In this document: positions 1 to 7,958 of the stretch, one piece after another
How positions within the stretch are numbered: position 1 is the first letter of the stretch
Layout: each line of letters opens with the position of its first letter
NCBI RefSeq assembly: GCF_040717455.1
Contig: NZ_JBFEFH010000024.1
Span: 1 to 64,000, forward strand
Origin: Tautonia sp040717455
GTDB taxonomy: Bacteria > Planctomycetota > Planctomycetia > Isosphaerales > Isosphaeraceae
DNA: 64,000 nt
Reading direction: 5' to 3'
Notes under the pieces: model-generated
Seen by the model: only the letters and a program-made list of their open reading frames with translations
What the model was told of the DNA's origin: nothing
Databases searched by the model: none
Translations under genes and position numbers: made by a program

Positions 1-1
1 T

Positions 2-319
2 GAGACCGTCCGGGTCGACCAGCGACGCGAGCCCGGCGACGTCACCGCCCTGGGGGCGAGCTGGGACCGGCTTGGCGAGGTGACGGTCTCCTCGGGCGTC
101 TTGCAGGTCCGGCTGAGCAACCTGGCCGACGGCCTGGTCGTCGCCGACGCCGTCCGGATCGAGGAGGTCTCGTCCTCGTCGAGCTCGCTGTCCTCGCTGC
201 TCGAACTGGCCCTGATCGACGAGGACCTCTCGAAGGCCCCGCGACGGTTCGAAGACCTGAGCTGGGTCGACGAGCAGGGCCGCGTTGATCGGCTCTCGCA
301 CGACATCCTGCGATCCTGA
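2..319 (+). CDS. C-terminal part of a golvesin-C-like domain protein (5' end outside window)
   Basis: The frame is open from base 2 without a start, so only about 105 residues are seen. The segment carries VRVDQR, then GASWDRLGEVTV, then LSNLADGLVVADAVRI. This is the closing pattern of the golvesin C-terminal-like beta-sandwich, which usually ends large secreted planctomycete proteins. A Ser-rich stretch and an acidic tail of about 35 residues follow. The catalytic or binding part of the protein lies outside the window, so no function is assigned. The stop codon sits at the start of a 17-bp tandem duplication (315-331 and 332-348). Confidence 0.75.
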   Translation, partial: ETVRVDQRREPGDVTALGASWDRLGEVTVSSGVLQVRLSNLADGLVVADAVRIEEVSSSSSSLSSLLELALIDEDLSKAPRRFEDLSWVDEQGRVDRLSHDILRS

Positions 320-516
320 GCCTCCGCCGAGCCTGAGCCTCCGCCGAGGCTCGCGACGCTCGCCTCTTCCTCGGGACGGACGTGCGCCCACCCGGGCGGC
401 CCTCCGTCCCGAGCACTCGCCGCGGTTGTGTCTGATAATGGACCTTATGCTCGCTTCGGGCTGGTGTGACCTCGGCATGATGTCCCCGCCGGAGGGATGA
501 GGAATCAGGACGTGGA

Positions 517-558
517 GCGGCCCCGGTCTCGAACGTCCATGTCCGGGGCCGGGGCCGC
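517..558. terminator. GC-rich hairpin between convergent genes
   Basis: A ten-base stem (517-526 with 549-558, GCGGCCCCGG and its complement) encloses a 22-base loop. It lies between the stop of the golvesin-like gene and the stop of the leftward CAP gene. There is no strong T run on either side, so it may work as a Rho-independent-like or roadblock terminator for either gene. Confidence 0.5.
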
Positions 559-604
559 TGCTCACCGAGATTTGGGCGGACGCGGGACGCGTCCCGTTGA
601 TTGT

Positions 605-2077
605 TTAGCGGCTGGACGAGGCCGAGGCCAGGTCGGCCATCGAGGAGCCTTCGGCGATTCGCCAGGAGCGGATGCTGCTGAGGCTCGACTTGAGCAGCGA
701 GAGCGCCGAGGAGGTCTCGGTCGATTCCGGGGTGGGCGTCGAGGCGGCGGCCGACCGGGCGGGAGTGGCCACCGATCGGGCCTCTCGGACGGCGACCGGC
801 CGGGCCTCGACGCGGGAGGCGGAGATCACGTTCGAGGGGACGGTCGTCGGGTCGAGGGTCGCGGGCGAGGCGGTCGGGGGCGCGGCGGGAGCTTGCTCGG
901 GGGTCCGAATCCGCGACCGCGTCGGGGTCGGGCTCGCGGGCGTGCTGGGGCTTGCCACCGGTACCGGTGCCGGTGCCGGCGTGGGTGTCGGGGTCGGGGT
1001 CGAGACGGGGGCCGGAGTCGAGATCGGGGCCGGGATCGACGCCGGGGTGAACGTCACGGACGCCCTGGAGGAGCGGACGCCGGCGGTCGAGGACGGCCGA
1101 GGGGAGCTGGTCGCGGGCACCTGCAACGCGGTCCGGGGGGCGTCGTTGACCCGGAAATCGACCTTGGTGTTCTCGCGGCCGACGACCACCTCGCGGCGGC
1201 CGACCACGCGGTTGTTGACGCGGACCTCGACCTGATGCAGGCCGGGGGCGACCTCGGCCTGGTAGCCTCCCGAGGACCAGGTCGTGACGTCGGACGACTG
1301 GCCGGTGCCGGTGTTGGTGATGGTGACCTGGGCGTTGGAGACCCCCTCGCCGAGGTCGTAGAACTCGTCCTTGTTCGCGTCGTCGAAGACCACGCCGAGG
1401 ATCTTCGGGGCGGCCTCATCCTTGCGGGCGAACACCTGGGTGACGACCAGCTTCGTCTCGGTCGAGGACGCGGGCGAGCCGAACGGGGTGGAGCGATCGA
1501 CCGCGACCTCGACCGGGACGATGGCCACGCCGACGTCCTGGTGGCTCTCCTTGCCGGAGTTCGTCTGCAGGATGTTCTCGCGGTGCGGGTTGTGGGCGTT
1601 GCCGGGGCCGTAATCGGCCAAGAAGGCCCTCATGGCGTGCTCGGAGGAGTCGACGCCGTAGATGATGTTCTCGGCGACGTCGTCGGGCCGGCCGTATCCG
1701 GTGGCGATCACGCGGTCGGTGGCGGTCTCGAGCCCCCTGGGGCCGTCGTGAGTCTGGCCGCCGAGACGGATCTGGTAGTCGGTGTGCTGCTTGGCGGCGT
1801 CGGCCAGCGAGGCGTCCCAGGCGACCGGCGGCCGGGAGTCGGACGAGGCGATGTCGGAGATGACGGCCTCGACCGAGTCGCCGTCTCGGGTGATGGCGGT
1901 GATGGCCCCCCGGGTGAGCCCCTGCTCCACGCGCTCGGCGGCCGACTCGGGATTGACGAGCGCCTCGTTGATCAGCTCCAGCATCAGCTGCTGTTCGCCG
2001 GTGACGTCGGCAGAGAGGAGCTTGCGGGCTTCCAGGGTCTCCAACCGAGGCGATCGTCGCGTCGTGGGGCGAGCCAT
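605..2077 (-). CDS. Secreted CAP (SCP-like) domain protein with LEPR-XLL N-terminus
   Basis: The protein has 490 residues. Its N-terminus carries a LEPR-XLL-type segment (LETLEARKLLSAD, about residues 12-24), a planctomycete signature of exported surface proteins. A CAP domain spans about 27-218 with the expected AKQHTDYQ, AENIIYG and HREN elements. An SdrD-B/Cna-B-like beta domain follows (GVVFDDANKDEFYDLGEG, about 228-312). The last 170 residues are a low-complexity Pro/Thr/Ser/Ala tail with PTPTPTP runs, typical of a wall spacer. The ATG at 2077 is preferred because GGGAGG lies just upstream; an upstream in-frame start adds 18 residues. Bacterial CAP proteins are extracellular with mostly unknown ligands. 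The gene stands alone and converges on its left neighbour. Confidence 0.85.
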   Translation of the reverse strand: MARPTTRRSPRLETLEARKLLSADVTGEQQLMLELINEALVNPESAAERVEQGLTRGAITAITRDGDSVEAVISDIASSDSRPPVAWDASLADAAKQHTDYQIRLGGQTHDGPRGLETATDRVIATGYGRPDDVAENIIYGVDSSEHAMRAFLADYGPGNAHNPHRENILQTNSGKESHQDVGVAIVPVEVAVDRSTPFGSPASSTETKLVVTQVFARKDEAAPKILGVVFDDANKDEFYDLGEGVSNAQVTITNTGTGQSSDVTTWSSGGYQAEVAPGLHQVEVRVNNRVVGRREVVVGRENTKVDFRVNDAPRTALQVPATSSPRPSSTAGVRSSRASVTFTPASIPAPISTPAPVSTPTPTPTPAPAPVPVASPSTPASPTPTRSRIRTPEQAPAAPPTASPATLDPTTVPSNVISASRVEARPVAVREARSVATPARSAAASTPTPESTETSSALSLLKSSLSSIRSWRIAEGSSMADLASASSSR

Positions 2078-2672
2078 CAAGACCTCCCTGTCTTGTTCGA
2101 GCCGTTGTTCCCTGCCATAGGGACACGGCATGGAATAGGAATCTTATTGGCGATTCGTCCGTCCGTCTTGAGCGGCATTGGCGGCTGAAAGTCGCCGTTG
2201 CCCGATGTCAAGAGCAATCGCAAGGGGTGTGCCAGAAATCTTTCGGGACGGGCTAGGATCATGGTGCCCGTTTCGCAACTCAAGAAACCGCCGGGGGATG
2301 CGATTGTTGAGAATCCTGGCCCCGGGCCCCGGCCGCCCGCGGGGCGCACTCGCCGTTTTCACGGTCCGTCGCCGCCTTTTTACAAGCGCAGGGGCAGGAT
2401 CTCCAAACGCAAGTTTTGCTAAAGATTGGAGTTACGCCAGACGACTTGCGAAGCGTTGCGGGTCGTGCGGGTTGTGCCGGGCCTCTGCCCCGGGCCCGGG
2501 CCGACCCCCGCCGCGGTCTTGAAGGGGATCGAGCCGCGCGGATAGCCTGTGGGCGGGCGGCTGCCCCAAGACTCGCGCCCTTTGCCCTTGGGTCGAGACC
2601 ATCGGGCCGGCGTGATGATTGAGCACGAAGGTGTTTGCAACGGGTTCGCTTCGCATCGAGGGAAAGGGTCTT
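2078..2672. other. Intergenic region between divergent genes
   Basis: These 595 bases separate the leftward CAP gene from the rightward phosphohexomutase and should hold both promoters. Short open frames cross it on both strands but none shows protein-like composition. GC-rich inverted segments are present around 2320-2345 and 2490-2510. No clear -35/-10 pair or known RNA could be picked out. Confidence 0.4.
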
Positions 2673-4529
2673 ATGTCTACGACGGCTAACGACGACTCCG
2701 TGGCTCGCGTCGCCCGGGCGACGGCCGAGGGCAATCTCTCCGAGTCGGCGGCGAGGAACATCCGCCGCTGGCTGACCGAGTCGCCGTTCGCCCCCCACCG
2801 CGACCGGCTCCGGGCCGACATCGAGCAGGGACGCTGGCAGGAACTCGACAACGCCTTCTTCGCCGTCCTCGAATTTGGGACCGGCGGGCGCCGGGGCCGG
2901 ATGTACCCGATCGGCACCAATGTCCTGAACGAGCGGACGATCGCCGAGAGTGCCCGCGGGCTGGCCGATTACGTCACCTCGCGCAAGGGGTCCGACGCGG
3001 AGCGGTCGTGCGTGATCGCCCGGGACGCGCGGCGGAACTCGAAGGAGTTCGCCGAGTGCTGCGCCCGGGTGCTGGCCGGGGCCGGGTTCACGGTCTACCT
3101 CTTCCCCGAGCCGCGATCGACACCCCTGCTCTCCTTCGCCGTCCGGCATCTCGGCTGCGACGGCGGGATCATGATCACCGCCTCGCACAACCCGCCCTCG
3201 GACAACGGCTTCAAGTGCTACGCGGGCACCGGGGGCCAGGTGATCCCCCCCGACGACTCGGGGATCATCGCCTGCGTCGAGGCCGTCTCCGAGCGTGAGA
3301 TCCCGGAAGTCGCGATGGAGCAAGGGATTCAGGAAGGGACGATTCGGCTCGTCGGCGAGGAGGTCGATCGGGCCTTCATCGCCGCCGTGGTCGCCCAGTC
3401 GGTCTCCGACGCGAGGAACGCCTCGATCGTTTACACGCCGATGCACGGCGTCGGCGAGTCGGCCTGCGGCGAGGCGCTCCGGGCGGCCGGGTTCGCGAAG
3501 GTCAACGTCCTGGAATCGCAGCGCCAACCCGATCCCGACTTCTCGAACGTCCCTGGGCACGTGGCCAATCCCGAGGTCCCCCGGACGCTCGAACCGGCGA
3601 TCGAGGAGGCCCGACGCACCGGGGCCGACCTGGTCATCGCCAGCGACCCGGACGCCGACCGGATCGGCGTGGCCTTGCCGGTCGGCCCGTCGTCGGCCGG
3701 GGCGTGGACGACCCTGACCGGCAACCAGATCGGCGCCTTGCTGGCGGCCTTCGTCGTCGAGCAGTGCCAGAAGGCCGGGGGCCTCCGGCCCGATCACTAC
3801 ATGGTGACCACGCTCGTCAGCACGCCGATGACCCGCTCGATCGCCGAGTCGGCCGGGATCGGAATGGAAGACGACCTGCTCGTCGGCTTCAAATGGATCG
3901 GCCAGCGGATCGACCGCGCCGGGCCGGGCAACTTCCTGTTCGGCTTCGAGGAGTCGCACGGCTACCTCCGCGGCACGCACGTCCGCGACAAGGACGCCGC
4001 CGTGGCCGCCCTGCTCTTCGCCGAGCTGGTCGCGAGCCTGAAGGATCGCGGCCGGACGGTGCTCGACTACCTGGACGAGCTGTACCGCAAGCACGGGCAC
4101 TACGGCGAGGCCCTGATCAACAAGGTCTACGAAGGCCGCACGGGACTCGAAAAGATCCGGTCCCTCATGGCCGCGCTCCGCGAGGACCCGCCGCAGCAGA
4201 TCGGCGGCCTGGCGGTGACTCAGGTGGACGACTACGGGCGTCACGAGTCGCGCAGGCCCGGGTCGAGCGCCCCGCCCACCCCCCTGCCCGAGCCGTCGGG
4301 CGACCTCCTGATCTTCACGCTCGACGCCCCCGGCACCCGATTTGCCGCCCGACCGTCCGGGACCGAGCCGAAGATTAAGTTCTACCTGTTCGCCCGGACG
4401 GAGACCTCGCACCTGACCGACGGCGCCGGCCTCGACGCCGCCAAGGCCGAGACGGCGCAGCGGCTGGAACGGATGGCCGAGGACATCCACCGCTACATCG
4501 CCTCGAAGGTGCCGGAGGAGACGGCCTGA
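2673..4529 (+). CDS. Phosphoglucomutase/phosphomannomutase family enzyme
   Basis: The 618-residue enzyme belongs to the alpha-D-phosphohexomutase superfamily, which moves phosphate between C1 and C6 of hexose phosphates through a phosphoserine. All four active-site motifs are visible: the serine loop TASHNPPSDNG (Ser near residue 171), the metal loop DPDADR (about 325), the sugar loop GFEESHGYL (about 424) and the phosphate loop RPSGTEPKIKF (about 560). Length and motifs fit the bacterial PGM/PMM group (PgcA/ManB type); sugar preference cannot be read from sequence. The ATG at 2673 is chosen for its GGAAAGG site; a TTG 54 bases upstream is the alternative. Cytosolic and apparently monocistronic. 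Confidence 0.93.
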   Translation: MSTTANDDSVARVARATAEGNLSESAARNIRRWLTESPFAPHRDRLRADIEQGRWQELDNAFFAVLEFGTGGRRGRMYPIGTNVLNERTIAESARGLADYVTSRKGSDAERSCVIARDARRNSKEFAECCARVLAGAGFTVYLFPEPRSTPLLSFAVRHLGCDGGIMITASHNPPSDNGFKCYAGTGGQVIPPDDSGIIACVEAVSEREIPEVAMEQGIQEGTIRLVGEEVDRAFIAAVVAQSVSDARNASIVYTPMHGVGESACGEALRAAGFAKVNVLESQRQPDPDFSNVPGHVANPEVPRTLEPAIEEARRTGADLVIASDPDADRIGVALPVGPSSAGAWTTLTGNQIGALLAAFVVEQCQKAGGLRPDHYMVTTLVSTPMTRSIAESAGIGMEDDLLVGFKWIGQRIDRAGPGNFLFGFEESHGYLRGTHVRDKDAAVAALLFAELVASLKDRGRTVLDYLDELYRKHGHYGEALINKVYEGRTGLEKIRSLMAALREDPPQQIGGLAVTQVDDYGRHESRRPGSSAPPTPLPEPSGDLLIFTLDAPGTRFAARPSGTEPKIKFYLFARTETSHLTDGAGLDAAKAETAQRLERMAEDIHRYIASKVPEETA

Positions 4530-4613
4530 TCCCACGGGGCCGGACGTGACGGCCGGCGGGCGGGTGCGGGTGGCTTCCCCCAAGAGACGCAAATCGAAGG
4601 AGGATGCCCGCCG

Positions 4614-4848
4614 ATGCTTGCTCGACGACTGGCCCAGATGTGGGCGACGATGGTGATCGGCGACGGGGTGGTGGCCCTGCTCGAACCCCGACGCCACGCC
4701 GAACTCTGGCGAGGGGGGGCCGCCGGTCTACCGCGAGGTGGTCGATTGGTGCGCCCGGCATCCGAACCAGACCCGGGCGATCGGGGTCGCCTGGGCCGGG
4801 TTCGGCCTCTGGCTGGCGCTCCGGCAGTTGCCTCGCGCCGAAGAATAA
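4614..4848 (+). pseudogene. Small membrane-type protein, frameshifted in a G7 run
   Basis: Coding starts at an ATG ten bases after AAGGAGG and reads MLARRLAQMWATMVIGDG to HAELWRGG. At a run of seven G (near 4732-4738) the frame shifts. The next frame continues sensibly as PPVYREVVDWCARHPNQT and then AIGVAWAGFGLWLALRQL, ending at TAA 4846-4848. The two halves together make about 77 residues with one or two hydrophobic segments. The total length is one base over a multiple of three. It could be a true disruption, a sequencing error in the homopolymer, or slippage-based expression. I do not recognise the family. Confidence 0.6.
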
Positions 4849-4926
4849 AGAGAATCACCCCCCTGCCCTCTCGTCGCCGCCCCAGTTCAGGAACGCGAAG
4901 GGGGGCCGTCGCGGAGCGACCCTGCC

Positions 4927-6306
4927 ATGCCCGACCCCTCGCCGACGACCGACCCGAATGCGTCAACCCCCGAGGCGGCCAACGCCCGGGAGGCCCCGAC
5001 GCCGCTCCGCGCCAGGATCCGCGCCCTGCCGAAGACGCCCGGCGTCTATTTGATGAAGGACGCGCAGGGACGCGTCGTCTACATCGGCAAGGCCAAGAAC
5101 CTGCGCAGCCGGGTCGGCTCGTACTTCGTCAAGGGGGCCGAGGCCGACCCCCGGATCCGCGACTGGATCGGCGAGGTGGTGGATCTCGACCACCTCGACG
5201 CCGACAGCGAGGTCGACGCCCTTTTGATGGAAGCCCGGCTCATCAAGGACATCCAGCCGAGGCACAACGCCGACCTGAAGGACGACAAGAGCTTCCCGTA
5301 TCTTCAGATTACCACCGGCGAGGACTTCCCCCGCGTCAACTTCACCCGGGAGCCCCGCGACCGCGGCGTGAAGCTCTACGGCCCCTTCCCCCGCGCCAAG
5401 GGGCTCCGGGGGGCCATCCAGGTCTTGCAACGCATCTTCAAGTTCCGCACCTGCTCGCTCGACATCGATGAAGACGACCCCCGCTGGCGATGGTTCCGCC
5501 CCTGTCTCCTGCACTCGATCAACCAGTGCACCGCCCCGTGCAACCTCCGGATCGACAAGGAGACGTATAAGAAGGACATCCGCCGTCTCCGCCTCTTCCT
5601 CGAAGGGAAGAAGGACGTCGTCCTCCGCGAGATGGAAGACGAGATGAAGGAGGCGAGTAAAGCCCTCCAGTTCGAGAAGGCCGCCCGACTGCGCGATGAG
5701 CTGAAGGCCCTGCAGAACCTCAACCTCCGCGGCAACCTCGAAGACCACGCCCAGCCCGAGGTCTTCTATCAGGATCCGAAGAAGGGGCTCCGCGGATTGC
5801 AGAAGGTCCTGAACCTGCCGAGCACCCCCCGGACGATCCACGGCGTCGACATCGCCCACCTCGGCGGCACCGAGACGGTCGGCTCGCTCGTCACCTTCAT
5901 CGACGGCCTGCCCTTCAAGCCCGGCTACCGCCGCTACAAGATCAAGAGCGTCAAGGGGGTCGATGACTACGCCTCGATCCGTGAGGTCGTCTCCCGCCGC
6001 ATCCAGGGGTTGCAGGAACGGGACGAACCTTTCCCCGATATTTTCCTGATCGACGGCGGCAAGGGGCAGCTCAATGCCGCGCTCGACGCCTTCAAGGCGC
6101 TGGGTGTCGAGGTCCCCACGCTCATCTCCCTCGCCAAGCAGGAGGAAGAAATCTACGTCCCCGGCCGGCCCGACCCGATCGTCCTCTCCCGCCGGTCGTT
6201 CGCGCTCCGCCTCCTGCAATACGTCCGGGATGAGTCGCACCGCTTCGCCCAGCATTATCATCACATGTTGCGGACCAAGCGGACGCTGGGCGATGATGCG
6301 ACCTGA
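4927..6306 (+). CDS. uvrC: Excinuclease ABC subunit C, short form without HhH domain
   Basis: UvrC makes both incisions around a lesion in nucleotide excision repair after UvrAB loading. The 459-residue protein has the GIY-YIG nuclease (GVYLMKDAQGRVVYIGKAKN, about 39-58), a cysteine-containing middle region (CLLHSINQCTAPC), a UvrB-binding UVR motif (KALQFEKAARLRDEL, about 250), and the RNase-H-like nuclease with GVDIAHLGG, FLIDGGKGQ and DESHRFA supplying the Asp/Asp/His set. It ends just after HHMLRTKR, where longer UvrC proteins (about 610 residues in E. coli) continue into a tandem helix-hairpin-helix DNA-binding domain. That domain is absent and the downstream sequence does not restore it. 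Confidence 0.92.
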   Translation: MPDPSPTTDPNASTPEAANAREAPTPLRARIRALPKTPGVYLMKDAQGRVVYIGKAKNLRSRVGSYFVKGAEADPRIRDWIGEVVDLDHLDADSEVDALLMEARLIKDIQPRHNADLKDDKSFPYLQITTGEDFPRVNFTREPRDRGVKLYGPFPRAKGLRGAIQVLQRIFKFRTCSLDIDEDDPRWRWFRPCLLHSINQCTAPCNLRIDKETYKKDIRRLRLFLEGKKDVVLREMEDEMKEASKALQFEKAARLRDELKALQNLNLRGNLEDHAQPEVFYQDPKKGLRGLQKVLNLPSTPRTIHGVDIAHLGGTETVGSLVTFIDGLPFKPGYRRYKIKSVKGVDDYASIREVVSRRIQGLQERDEPFPDIFLIDGGKGQLNAALDAFKALGVEVPTLISLAKQEEEIYVPGRPDPIVLSRRSFALRLLQYVRDESHRFAQHYHHMLRTKRTLGDDAT

Positions 6307-6345
6307 CGGCCTTTTTTCCCCATGTGGAAGCCGAGGAGTGCCACG

Positions 6346-7014
6346 ATGCCTCGCGAACCGCAAACGCCCCGATGGCTCCCGTTCGTGACATTCCTCGCGG
6401 GGGTCGTCCTCACTGCGTCGGCGGTCGCGGTCCTCGACGTCGCCCGGGGCCAGGAGCGGGAGCCGTCGCGGCCCTCGGCCCCGCCGGATCCGCGATTCCC
6501 CGATGAGGTCCCTGGGGCCGACCCCGCGAAACCCGCTCAGCAGGAAGAAGGCATCACCGAAGATCCGGACGCCTCAGGTGCCGAGCAACTCTACAACGTG
6601 CTTGGTCGAGGACGAAGGGAACACATGCCTCCTCTCGAAGACGTCGGGGCGCCTCCGGATCCCAGGGAACTGGCTCGATTGCGTTTCGAGTTGGCGAGTC
6701 GAGTCCTTCAGACGGAACTCCAGCGGTTCCTCGAACCGCCCCGCGGGGCGGGAGCCTCATGGTTGAAGGAGCGGACCGGCCCGTTCCTGGAGTGGTCCCG
6801 CCGTCACGTCGAGGCTCGCCTCAACCTGGCCGAGTCCGACGAGGAGCGGATCGCGGTGCTTCGCAGCGAGCTTGCCCACACCCGGGCGCTGCTCTCGACC
6901 TTCGAGGCCCTGTCTCGGGGAGCCGCCTCCAGCATCTCCACGATGACAATCCTCGAGTTCAACCTCTATCGCCTCGAACTCCAAACCCGGCTCGCCGAGC
7001 TGGAGACGGAGTGA
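6346..7014 (+). CDS. Exported or membrane-anchored protein of unknown function
   Basis: This 222-residue protein is not a family I recognise. The N-terminus has a short charged segment and a hydrophobic stretch (VTFLAGVVLTASAVAVLDVA) that acts as a signal peptide or anchor. A Pro/Asp/Glu-rich linker follows. The C-terminal half is charged and helical (RLRFELASRVLQTELQRFLE, then DEERIAVLRSELAHTRALLS), likely coiled-coil. An ATG at 6322 lies in the same frame, but the one at 6346 has AGGAG at proper spacing and is preferred. It probably works in the periplasm or at the membrane face. Confidence 0.7.
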   Translation: MPREPQTPRWLPFVTFLAGVVLTASAVAVLDVARGQEREPSRPSAPPDPRFPDEVPGADPAKPAQQEEGITEDPDASGAEQLYNVLGRGRREHMPPLEDVGAPPDPRELARLRFELASRVLQTELQRFLEPPRGAGASWLKERTGPFLEWSRRHVEARLNLAESDEERIAVLRSELAHTRALLSTFEALSRGAASSISTMTILEFNLYRLELQTRLAELETE

Positions 7015-7142
7015 TCCCCGACGCGTGGGGTGCCCGCAACCGCCGTCGTCCGGATCGCGTCGATCTGCTAGAATCGCAGACCTGAGTCTTCCTCGCGATG
7101 TCCGACGGCCCCCGCCCTCCCCGGGCGGCTTCGGAGGCGGCA

Positions 7143-7958
7143 ATGCCCTCCCCCTTCCCCGGCATGAACCCGTTCCTGGAGCAGGAGGACGCCTGGCACG
7201 ACTTCCACGAGCGGTTCCTGCCCGCGGTGGCCGAGGAACTGGGGGCGCAGCTCGTCCCGGATTACATCGTGAAGATCGATGAGCACATTTACGTCCACGA
7301 TCTGCCCGGCGAGCCTCGGCGATTCGCAGGGCGGGCGGACATTTCGGTCGGCTTGGGGAACGGTCCAGGGGCCGGGGGCCTTCGAAAAGGGGTTGGGGTG
7401 ATCGAGGCACCGCTCACGCTCGCCTTGCCGGAGGTGGATGTCGAGCGATTGGCGTTCGTCGAGATCCGCGACCGACGCAGCCGGGCGCTCGTCACGGTGA
7501 TCGAGCTGCTCAGCCCGTCGAACAAGCGACCGGGCAGGGACCGGGAACAATACCTGGCGAAGCGGGCGCAACTGCTCGCGGGCAATGTCCACCTGGTCGA
7601 GATCGACCTGCTCCGAGGCGGCAAGCCCATGCCCCCCGAGGACCGCCCGCCGAGTGCCTATGCGGTGATGGTCAGCCGGGCCGAGCGGAGGCCGATCGCC
7701 GAGTTCTGGCCCATCGGCTTGCGGGCGTCGTTGCCGGAGATCCCGGTCCCCGTGCGGCCCCCCGATCCCGACGCCCGGCTCGACCTCCAGCGAATCCTGC
7801 ATCGCATTTATGACGCGGCCGGATACCATTACTACATCTACGACGGCCGACCTGAGCCTCCCCTCGGCCCCGAAGACGCCACCTGGGCCGCCGCGATCGT
7901 CCCCAAGCCTGCTGCCGAACCGAACCCAAACGCTCCTGCCCCCCCGGACCTTCCATGA
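7143..7958 (+). CDS. DUF4058 family protein
   Basis: The 271-residue protein opens MPSPFPGMNPFLE, the typical start of DUF4058, a cytosolic family of unknown function common in cyanobacteria and planctomycetes. Conserved parts include HDFHERFLPAVAEEL, RAFVTVIELLSPSNK-like text (here RALVTVIELLSPSNK), and LVEIDLLRGG. An upstream GTG could add 15 residues, but GGAGG sits before the ATG at 7143 and the family start agrees. The stop codon overlaps the start of the next gene by four bases (ATGA), so the two are probably co-translated. Confidence 0.88.
   Translation: MPSPFPGMNPFLEQEDAWHDFHERFLPAVAEELGAQLVPDYIVKIDEHIYVHDLPGEPRRFAGRADISVGLGNGPGAGGLRKGVGVIEAPLTLALPEVDVERLAFVEIRDRRSRALVTVIELLSPSNKRPGRDREQYLAKRAQLLAGNVHLVEIDLLRGGKPMPPEDRPPSAYAVMVSRAERRPIAEFWPIGLRASLPEIPVPVRPPDPDARLDLQRILHRIYDAAGYHYYIYDGRPEPPLGPEDATWAAAIVPKPAAEPNPNAPAPPDLP

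Noticed and set aside
497..2188. Rightward 563-residue open frame antisense to the CAP gene
   Set aside because: Composition is Gly/Arg/Asp-rich shadow text typical of high-GC antisense frames; the leftward frame has clear domains.
2280..4697. Leftward 805-residue open frame opposite the phosphohexomutase
   Set aside because: No motifs, and the rightward gene has all four phosphohexomutase motifs.
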